Of a DNA stretch of 11,985 nucleotides, positions 6,897 to 11,985 are shown piece after piece. Made by a program: the position numbers and the translations under genes. The stretch is from Pseudomonadota bacterium (lineage in GTDB: Bacteria > Pseudomonadota > Gammaproteobacteria > Woeseiales > Woeseiaceae). The first letter of the stretch is position 1. The number at the start of each line of letters is the position of its first letter. The stretch spans positions 1 through 11,985 of the forward strand of contig JAPUKV010000086.1 in assembly GCA_027295475.1 (NCBI GenBank), given 5' to 3'. The notes under the pieces were generated by a model. That model searched no databases. It worked only from the letters and a program-made list of their open reading frames with translations, and was not told where the DNA came from.

Positions 6897-7455
6897 CGCG
6901 CGAGACATATTCTCCGGAGCGTGTATCGACTTTAATTACCTCGCCTTGCTCCACAAATAATGGTACGCGAACAACCGCACCAGTTATGAGTGTCGCCGGC
7001 TTGACGCCGCCACTCGCAGTGTCTCCCCTCACACCGGGGTCAGTTTCGGTAATCTCGAGCTCGACGAAGTTGGGCGCCTCGACGAGCAGCGGCCTGTTAT
7101 TCCAGAGCGTAATTTGACATAAATCCTGATCAGTCAACCATTTTTTTGCGTCGACAACAGACTTTTCATCGGCGACAAACTGCTCGTATGTATCGAGCAG
7201 CATGAAGTGCCAGTACTCACCATCGGCATACAGGAATTGCATTTCCGTTTCCAGAACATCGGCTGCTTCGACGCTCTCACCAGACTTGAATGTCCTGTCG
7301 ACGATCTTTCCAGTCTTCAGGTTGCGAATCCTGACGCGATTAAACGCTTGCCCCTTGCCGGGTTTGACGAATTCGTTCTCCACAATGACACAGGGGTCGC
7401 CATCGATGATGATCCGGAGCCCGGATCGAAATTCGTTAGTGCTGTAATTGGCCAT
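6889..7455 (-). CDS. efp: Translation elongation factor P
   Basis: Binds between the P and E sites of the ribosome and promotes peptide bond formation at proline stretches. The 188-residue length is that of canonical EF-P: N-terminal KOW-like domain I, then two OB domains; the C-terminus ends GEYVSRVK. The modification loop reads FVKPGKGQA with K34 as acceptor lysine, which is the EpmA (beta-lysylation) type and not the arginine-rhamnosylation type. epmA lies just downstream in convergent orientation. Start ATG 7455-7453 matches the family start MANYSTNEF; no good Shine-Dalgarno is seen before it (the leader is A/C-rich). The stop TAA (6891-6889) lies within the 3' end of msrC, so the two convergent genes share 8 bp and leave no room for an intergenic terminator. 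Confidence 0.97.
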   Translation of the reverse strand: MANYSTNEFRSGLRIIIDGDPCVIVENEFVKPGKGQAFNRVRIRNLKTGKIVDRTFKSGESVEAADVLETEMQFLYADGEYWHFMLLDTYEQFVADEKSVVDAKKWLTDQDLCQITLWNNRPLLVEAPNFVELEITETDPGVRGDTASGGVKPATLITGAVVRVPLFVEQGEVIKVDTRSGEYVSRVK

Positions 7456-7502
7456 TGTCTTGGTGTTGGTTTACCGCTGACTTTGGGGCACGTAATCGTC
7501 GC

Positions 7503-7523
7503 TGGCCACTACGTCAGTGGCCA
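7503..7523. promoter_or_regulatory. Operator-like inverted repeat TGGCCACT-N5-AGTGGCCA
   Basis: Perfect 8-bp arms separated by ACGTC. The arms also form two direct copies of TGGCCACTA (7503-7511 and 7518-7526). It lies 48-68 bp before the efp start and covers the expected transcription start if TATAGT (7528-7523, minus) is the efp -10 box, a position suited to a repressor. The cognate regulator is unknown. Confidence 0.4.
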
Positions 7524-7551
7524 CTATACCTGCTGCAAGTCCCCCACGAAA
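7523..7551 (-). promoter_or_regulatory. Possible efp promoter
   Basis: On the minus strand TATAGT (7528-7523) is a good -10 match. At 17 bp upstream only a poor -35, TTTCGT (7551-7546), is present, so recognition may need an activator or the call may be wrong. It would give an efp leader of about 60 nt. Confidence 0.3.
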
Positions 7552-7604
7552 CAACAGCTTATGCTGGCCGAAGTATCGATATTGCCACAGGACAAACGCC
7601 CCGG

Positions 7605-7624
7605 ATGCAGGGCGCGCCCTGCAT
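7605..7624. promoter_or_regulatory. 20-bp perfect palindrome (possible operator)
   Basis: ATGCAGGGCG followed directly by its complement CGCCCTGCAT. There is no loop and no T-run after it, so a protein-binding site is more likely than a terminator, and no plus-strand gene ends nearby. A GATAAT sequence (7632-7637) 7 bp to the right could be the -10 of a fimX promoter without a good -35, which would place the palindrome over the -35 region. Confidence 0.4.
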
Positions 7625-7779
7625 TTGTTGCGATAATTTGATACCCGTCACGGTTTTGGGGTCGCGGCCGGGACTAGTCTGGGTGTCTTGGTTAGACTCA
7701 TCTGCCCTGTACATGATATCGGCGCGTCTTCGCTGCCACGGGCAAATTGGTACCAGGGACGCTACATAGAGACGGTCAT

Positions 7780-9861
7780 TTGAACCAGCGACAAGTCATA
7801 TCGATTGCCGTCCTGAGTGAAAATCAGGACGACGTCGAGCGAGTAAACAGTACTCTGCGCGATGCAGGGCACGTCGCGCACTGCCATTGGATCTCGAGTC
7901 CGGAGAAATTCGACGAGACGCTGTGCGCCGAACGCATCGACCTTATCATTCTCAACAGCGAAGGTTACCCGGACGAAATTCGACAGGTAATCAAACACAA
8001 AGACGCCTACCAGCCTGAAGTACCGGTTATTGCAGTCAAGGAAACCGTTGACGAGGCCGGCATTCAGGAAGCGATGCAGGCCGGGGCCTGCGATCTCGTT
8101 TCAGTCGAGAGAAAAGGCAGACTTCAGGCGGTTGTGGCGCGGGAACTCCGTGCCTTCCGTGTCGAACGCGCGCTCAACTCGACCCTCAACTCTGCAACAG
8201 AGTACCGGCGTCAGTTAAACAACTATATGCAGGGATCTGCGAGTGCGATTGCGAATGTTCAGGAAGGCATAATCACGGAAGTGAATACAGCCTGGCTGAA
8301 ATTATTTAAATCGGCCAACAAGAACGAGGTCGTTGGCCTGACGATCATGGATTACTTTGGAGCGGAAAGTCAGGCCGCAGTAAAGGGTGCCATCGTTGCC
8401 ACCGAGAAGGGGAAGTGGCAACCAGGTGAAAAACTGGTCGCGAAATCCAGCCTCGGGCGGACCGATGCTGATACGCTCGAACTCGCCTTTCAATTCGTCG
8501 AGTTTGATGACGGCTCATACGTGCAGATCCGCATTGCCCCCCCGGAGAAAAAGCCGGAGGAGCCGACCAAACTGGTCCACGACGCCCTCCAGCGCGACCC
8601 GACAACTTTGTTGTTTCACCGGGCACAATTTCTGGAGCGTATTCAGAAACGTCTCAAAAACAGTCCGAAGTCCGGACTGCATTTGCTCGCCTACATAAAG
8701 CCCGACGATTTTTCCGAGGTCCGCAGCGATGTTGGGATCCTGAATACCGAAGAGGTTCTGGCGCAGTTCGCCGAGGAGGTCCGGAAGCGCCTGCATCCAC
8801 GCGATGTTGCGGGGCGATTCGAAGGGACCGTCATTATGGCCCTGCTCGAACGTGGCAATGAGCGTGACGCCGAGGTCTGGGCGCAGCAGCTCTGTGATCA
8901 CATAGAAAAATATAAATTCAAGGTTGGCGATCACACCGCGACATTGACCTGCACGGTCGGGGTCTGTGCAGTCAGCGGCGTCTATTCCAGCTTCGAAGAG
9001 TTGATCTCCGCGGTCGCGAATGCACACGACAAAGGCAAACAGAGTGGCGGCAATTCGGTGTGCCTGAGTGAGTCCACCGACGAGAGCACTCGACTCAGGA
9101 AATACGATGCCATCTGGATCAAGCGCATCAAGGCCGCCCTCATGGAAAACCGGTTTCGCCTTGTCCAGTTGCCCATCGTAGGCCTGCGAAGCGAGTCGGC
9201 TGGAATGTACGACATGCTCGTGCGCATGATCGACGAGCAAGGCAGCGCGATTCTGCCGTCCGAATTTCTACCGGCCGCCGAACGAAACAACCTGATGCAG
9301 AACATCGACCGCTGGATTATTGCAGCGTCGATGAACTATTGTAATGACGGTGCCGCGACACAGGTTTTTGTGCGGCTGTCCAGACATTCGGTGCAGGAAT
9401 CATCGCTGATTCCATGGCTGGCCAAGGAACTCGAAAACCGCCAGATGGATCCCGGCAGACTCTGCCTGCAGATCCCCGAGCGAGAAGCAGCGAAACACAT
9501 CAAACAGACCAGGAAAGTAGTCGAGCAACTGCGCGAACTCGGCGTGCGATTTGCACTCGAGCACTATGGTATCGATAAGGACCGGTTCCAGATTCTCGAC
9601 ATTCTGAAACCGAATTACATCAAGATCGACGGCGAACTCATGCACACGTTGACCACAGACACGAAGATGCAAGACAGTGTCCAGAAAGTGGCGACCGCCG
9701 CGGCCCAGAGAAACATAGAAACCATTGCCGAGCGCGTCGAAAACGCAAACGCAATGGCCGTGCTGTTCCAGCTCGGCGTACACTTCATGCAGGGACACTA
9801 TGTCCACGAGCCAGAGGTCGTGCTACAGGAACCCGAGCTTGGCCCGGCCGAGACCGGTTGA
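7780..9861 (+). CDS. fimX: FimX-like degenerate REC-PAS-GGDEF-EAL c-di-GMP effector
   Basis: Probable c-di-GMP receptor that controls type IV pilus assembly at the cell pole. From TTG 7780 the product has 693 residues, close to Pseudomonas FimX (691). Domains: receiver-like about 1-125, where the phospho-acceptor strand reads DLIILNSEG and lacks the aspartate; PAS about 148-253; GGDEF about 275-432, with the signature degraded to RFEGT (346-350); EAL about 445-685. In the last, EAL is replaced by DML (478-480) with the following R kept, the metal-binding DDFG is EHYG (594-597), and the EGVE-type motif is ERVE (651-654). It should bind the nucleotide without making or cleaving it. The start is uncertain: TTG 7747 is also in frame, and no ATG precedes the receiver domain; 7780 fits the FimX N-terminus and length. 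An FimV-family gene follows. Confidence 0.85.
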   Translation: MNQRQVISIAVLSENQDDVERVNSTLRDAGHVAHCHWISSPEKFDETLCAERIDLIILNSEGYPDEIRQVIKHKDAYQPEVPVIAVKETVDEAGIQEAMQAGACDLVSVERKGRLQAVVARELRAFRVERALNSTLNSATEYRRQLNNYMQGSASAIANVQEGIITEVNTAWLKLFKSANKNEVVGLTIMDYFGAESQAAVKGAIVATEKGKWQPGEKLVAKSSLGRTDADTLELAFQFVEFDDGSYVQIRIAPPEKKPEEPTKLVHDALQRDPTTLLFHRAQFLERIQKRLKNSPKSGLHLLAYIKPDDFSEVRSDVGILNTEEVLAQFAEEVRKRLHPRDVAGRFEGTVIMALLERGNERDAEVWAQQLCDHIEKYKFKVGDHTATLTCTVGVCAVSGVYSSFEELISAVANAHDKGKQSGGNSVCLSESTDESTRLRKYDAIWIKRIKAALMENRFRLVQLPIVGLRSESAGMYDMLVRMIDEQGSAILPSEFLPAAERNNLMQNIDRWIIAASMNYCNDGAATQVFVRLSRHSVQESSLIPWLAKELENRQMDPGRLCLQIPEREAAKHIKQTRKVVEQLRELGVRFALEHYGIDKDRFQILDILKPNYIKIDGELMHTLTTDTKMQDSVQKVATAAAQRNIETIAERVENANAMAVLFQLGVHFMQGHYVHEPEVVLQEPELGPAETG

Positions 9862-9902
9862 ACCCCTTAAATCGTGGACGGTCCCCGAATTAACCGGCAG
9901 GA

Positions 9903-9924
9903 AAATGTGACTTACGTCACACAT
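9903..9924 (+). promoter_or_regulatory. CRP/Vfr (cAMP receptor protein) binding site
   Basis: The core TGTGA-CTTACG-TCACA (9906-9921) is a perfect match to the TGTGA-N6-TCACA consensus of the CRP/Vfr family, with A-rich bases on the left and CATTT on the right as in strong sites. It lies about 200 bp before the fimV start. If the promoter at 9981-10009 is used, the site centre is near -102, close to the -103.5 face used by class I sites. The stem is short and lacks a following T-run, so a terminator for fimX is less likely. Confidence 0.6.
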
Positions 9925-9980
9925 TTGCCGTCGAGAACACCTTCATCGGCAGTAAATTCCCGAAACATAGAAAAGGTATG

Positions 9981-10009
9981 TTTACAGCTTTTTCAGGTCG
10001 CTCTAATCT
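9981..10009 (+). promoter_or_regulatory. Possible fimV promoter
   Basis: TTTACA (9981-9986), 17-bp spacer, TAATCT (10004-10009): a five-of-six -35 match with a poor -10. The start would be near 10016, leaving a leader of about 100 nt. The weak -10 fits a promoter that needs an activator such as the CRP-type protein predicted to bind upstream. Confidence 0.28.
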
Positions 10010-10117
10010 GCCGTATCTCTTTGCTAGTCCGGGATTTTGCCGCTTGCTCGGTGATTGATATGGACCGGACGGTCGAAACTGCCGCTTGGGGCAATACCAA
10101 TACCGGGGTATGAACTT

Positions 10118-11985
10118 GTGAAAGCATCAAAACGAAATAACAAAAAGAACAGGACCACCGGCGAAGGCAGAAACAACCGCAAGCAGCTGTTGCCTGCACT
10201 GATGGCCGTTGGCGGTGCATGCAGCATGATGGCTGTTTCGGCTTCGGCTCTCGAACTCGGCGAATTGAAAGTCAACTCGACGTTGGGACAGCCGTTACGC
10301 GCAAGCATTGCATACGCGTTGAACCCGCATGAAGCGCTGCATAACTATTGCGTCTATCTGCGGCCCGGTCTCGCGGCCAATGGCCTGCCCTCCATCAGCA
10401 GGGCAACGATCAGCATTGCCGATGGAATGATTCTCCTGACGGGCAAACGTGCTATTCGGGAACCATTATTGACAATGCAGGTTTCAGTCGACTGCCCCTA
10501 TACGGCACACCTCACGCGTCAATTTACGTTGATGATAGACCCAGCACAGCCCATTGCAGAGGCGCCTGTCGTGGTGGAGCCTTCCGCCGCTTCGCCTTCC
10601 GTGGCGGTGACTTCCACAGCCGTGGCCGAGGTATCGAAACCACAACCGCGGCTCGAGTGGAGCAGGAATACGGATCGCTCGCCAATCTCCGAAAACAGCC
10701 GCTACCTGGTGCAAAGCGGAGATTCACTGGGGGATGTTGCCTCGCGCATATCCGATCGTTCGATCGCACTATGGCCGGCCGCCGACCGGATATTTGACGC
10801 AAACCCAGGTGCGTTCGTCAACGGTGACCGGAATCGGCTGAAAGCCGGTAGCTGGCTCGAGATACCGGACCTGTCGGTTGCAGCATCAGAACCGATTGTT
10901 GCCGAAGCTGTTATGCCAGCGGCAAGTGAGCCCGGCTATGCGCAAGCTTATACAGGTTATGAGGCGCCGGCCGCACTCGACACCGAAGAGATATTTTTTG
11001 TACCGGATGAAGGGCCTGCAGCCACTGTATCAGACGCGCCAGAGATCGAAGTGCCTTCAGTCTCGGAACCCGACACAGGCATTTCCGAATTTGCGAACCT
11101 CCGGCCCGGAGACATTGTCTTCGGTGACGACAGCCCGTTCGTGTCTCCGATAGGGGCTCCGGTCGACGGCGATATCACAGGTTCCATGATGTTTCCCGAT
11201 ACAGGAATCACGGATCCCAGCGTGGTTCAACCGGTCGCCGCTGGCGAAACCAGCGGGGACAGTGCCTCCATTGGTGGCACCAGCGGTTCCTGGTCATGGT
11301 TGATGTGGCTTGGTGGCACCGGACTTGCGCTGATTCTCGGTCTCCTGCTGTTCGGTCAGATGTTCAGGCAACGATTTGGCTCCATGGCCGTTGCAAAGCC
11401 GCTTGAGCCGCGACCTAACCGCCGCAAGACTGATCCTGTGCAGCAAGCCAAAGCCATCGACATCACCGACGTTGACTTTGTGGTGCCGGTTGCGTCGTCG
11501 ATCACGCTCGATGCTGATTTTGACGACGGCACGGGACTGCAGGACGGCGCGGATATCGATGTTGCACAGGATTTCGGCTTCTCGGCATCAACCGACTTCG
11601 CAGACGAACTGGACATGGTCCTGCCGGAGCCGGTCGAAGAGGAGGACTCTTCGCAAACTGATATCATCCCGCCGCCCGAGCGTGAAGACGAAAACTCCAT
11701 CCTCGACAAAGAAATACCGCCAATTGACGACGACAGCCAGTATGACCTGTCGATGATTGTCGACGCGACGAAACAGAATCTGGGTGAGGTGGATTCCACG
11801 ACGAAGGACCTGCAAGCCGTTCTGGTCGAGATCGACAATACCACCGAATCCGCAGATCCTACGGTGCGCCAGGAAGCCGATTACAAGATTCTCGAGCAGG
11901 ATTACGAAGAGGAGTTTACGGCGACCCAGGCGCTAAACGAAGATATCGCCAGAGCGGCCGAAGAGTTGGCCACGCGTATGGACAA
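10118..11985 (+). CDS. fimV: FimV/HubP family polar landmark protein, 3'-truncated by window edge
   Basis: Large inner-membrane protein of the FimV/HubP family, which binds peptidoglycan and organises type IV pili and other machinery at the pole. About 622 codons are open to the edge. A basic N-terminus (K/R/N-rich, 2-22) and hydrophobic core (about 24-40) end in SASA, a signal peptidase I site after A44. The FimV N-terminal domain follows at about 45-142 (LELGELKVNSTLGQPLRASI, then REPLLTMQVSVDC...QFTLMIDP). A LysM-like domain (RYLVQSGDSLGDVA...LEIPD) is at about 195-250, then a Pro/Ala/Glu-rich linker, one TM helix (about 392-416) and a very acidic cytoplasmic part. GTG 10118 is chosen for its GGGG at 9-nt spacing and the signal peptide; TTG 10055 is the only other start. 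The C-terminal TPR/FimV domain lies outside. The neighbour fimX acts in the same process. Confidence 0.88.
   Translation, partial: MKASKRNNKKNRTTGEGRNNRKQLLPALMAVGGACSMMAVSASALELGELKVNSTLGQPLRASIAYALNPHEALHNYCVYLRPGLAANGLPSISRATISIADGMILLTGKRAIREPLLTMQVSVDCPYTAHLTRQFTLMIDPAQPIAEAPVVVEPSAASPSVAVTSTAVAEVSKPQPRLEWSRNTDRSPISENSRYLVQSGDSLGDVASRISDRSIALWPAADRIFDANPGAFVNGDRNRLKAGSWLEIPDLSVAASEPIVAEAVMPAASEPGYAQAYTGYEAPAALDTEEIFFVPDEGPAATVSDAPEIEVPSVSEPDTGISEFANLRPGDIVFGDDSPFVSPIGAPVDGDITGSMMFPDTGITDPSVVQPVAAGETSGDSASIGGTSGSWSWLMWLGGTGLALILGLLLFGQMFRQRFGSMAVAKPLEPRPNRRKTDPVQQAKAIDITDVDFVVPVASSITLDADFDDGTGLQDGADIDVAQDFGFSASTDFADELDMVLPEPVEEEDSSQTDIIPPPEREDENSILDKEIPPIDDDSQYDLSMIVDATKQNLGEVDSTTKDLQAVLVEIDNTTESADPTVRQEADYKILEQDYEEEFTATQALNEDIARAAEELATRMD

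Larger units (their letters stand above)
7456..7779. other. Divergent efp/fimX intergenic region with two palindromes
   Basis: A 324-bp stretch without a supported gene between the starts of efp (leftward) and fimX (rightward). It holds a TGGCCACT inverted repeat at 7503-7523, a 20-bp perfect palindrome at 7605-7624, a possible efp promoter and a GATAAT box (7632-7637) on the plus strand. Several frames are open across it but none has a recognisable protein. No tRNA or terminator is seen. Confidence 0.6.
9862..10117. other. fimX-fimV intergenic region
   Basis: A 256-bp non-coding stretch. Just after the fimX stop there is a weak CCGGTT/AACCGG inverted repeat (9854-9859 with 9892-9897) with no T-run, so it is not a convincing terminator. 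A CRP/Vfr box follows at 9903-9924, and a possible sigma-70 promoter at 9981-10009. The rest, about 10010-10100, looks like a long fimV leader. Open frames here show no recognisable protein. Confidence 0.6.

Noticed and set aside
7747..7779. Upstream TTG start for fimX at 7747
   Set aside because: It would add 11 residues with no match to the FimX N-terminus. 7780 gives 693 residues, close to the family. Neither start has a strong Shine-Dalgarno, so this is not excluded.
8515..9240. Long minus-strand open frame opposite fimX (241 codons)
   Set aside because: It is antisense to a well-supported coding region, has no recognisable domain, and is explained by codon bias of the fimX frame.
9854..9897. 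CCGGTT/AACCGG inverted repeat after fimX as terminator
   Set aside because: Six-bp arms are separated by over 30 nt and no T-run follows.
9902..9925. The ATGTGAC...GTCACACAT repeat as a fimX terminator
   Set aside because: The stem is short and no T-run follows; it matches the CRP consensus far better.
10110..10121. Mini-frame ATG-AAC-TTG-TGA whose stop overlaps the fimV GTG start
   Set aside because: The GGGG Shine-Dalgarno is only 1 nt from this ATG but 9 nt from the fimV GTG, so translation of the mini-frame is unlikely; it is probably chance.
1..11985. CRISPR array, tRNA, rRNA, toxin-antitoxin or phage genes
   Set aside because: No regularly spaced repeats, tRNA-like cloverleaf or phage-type gene was seen on either strand by reading.

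Overview
The window is chromosomal core-genome sequence from a gammaproteobacterium. This is inferred from the gene set: FimX and FimV type IV pilus proteins, EpmA with an EF-P that carries the K34 lysylation loop, PrmB next to AroC, and a type-2-like Asd. No rRNA gene or other species-level marker is present, so genus is not called; a free-living, aerobic, marine-type lineage outside the enterics is a guess. GC is moderate to high, and GTG and TTG starts appear to be in use.

Layout. (1) 1-3333, minus strand: prmB -> aroC -> asd, read leftwards. asd runs off the left edge. The prmB-aroC gap is filled by a ~263-bp element with 26-bp perfect terminal inverted repeats and an internal nested inverted repeat. 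It looks like a MITE (non-autonomous mobile element). One terminal repeat carries the Shine-Dalgarno sequence of aroC and the other adjoins the prmB stop codon. (2) 3438-6896, plus strand: five closely packed genes, SCO copper chaperone, PCuAC copper chaperone lipoprotein, psd, epmA and the GAF-type free methionine-R-sulfoxide reductase msrC. Gaps are 25 nt or less, or the genes overlap. (3) 6889-7455, minus strand: efp, whose stop codon overlaps the 3' end of msrC by 8 bp. (4) 7456-7779: a divergent intergenic region with two striking palindromes. (5) 7780-9861, plus strand: a FimX-type degenerate REC-PAS-GGDEF-EAL protein. (6) 9862-10117: an intergenic region with a textbook CRP/Vfr box. (7) 10118 to the right edge, plus strand: a FimV/HubP-family protein (signal peptide, FimV N-terminal domain, LysM, one TM helix, acidic cytoplasmic region), cut by the window end.

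How the genes work together. The minus-strand block supplies amino-acid biosynthesis (AroC, Asd) and ribosomal protein L3 methylation (PrmB). The plus-strand block mixes CuA-centre assembly of cytochrome oxidase (SCO, PCuAC), phosphatidylethanolamine synthesis (Psd), EF-P activation (EpmA) and oxidative repair of free methionine (MsrC). EpmA and its substrate EF-P lie within 500 bp of each other. The right part is a polar-pilus signalling pair: FimX (c-di-GMP receptor) and FimV (polar landmark that in Pseudomonas feeds cAMP-Vfr signalling). The cAMP receptor box before fimV suggests feedback.

No wholly unknown multi-gene system is visible. The most unusual structure is the inverted-repeat element built into the prmB-aroC transcript.
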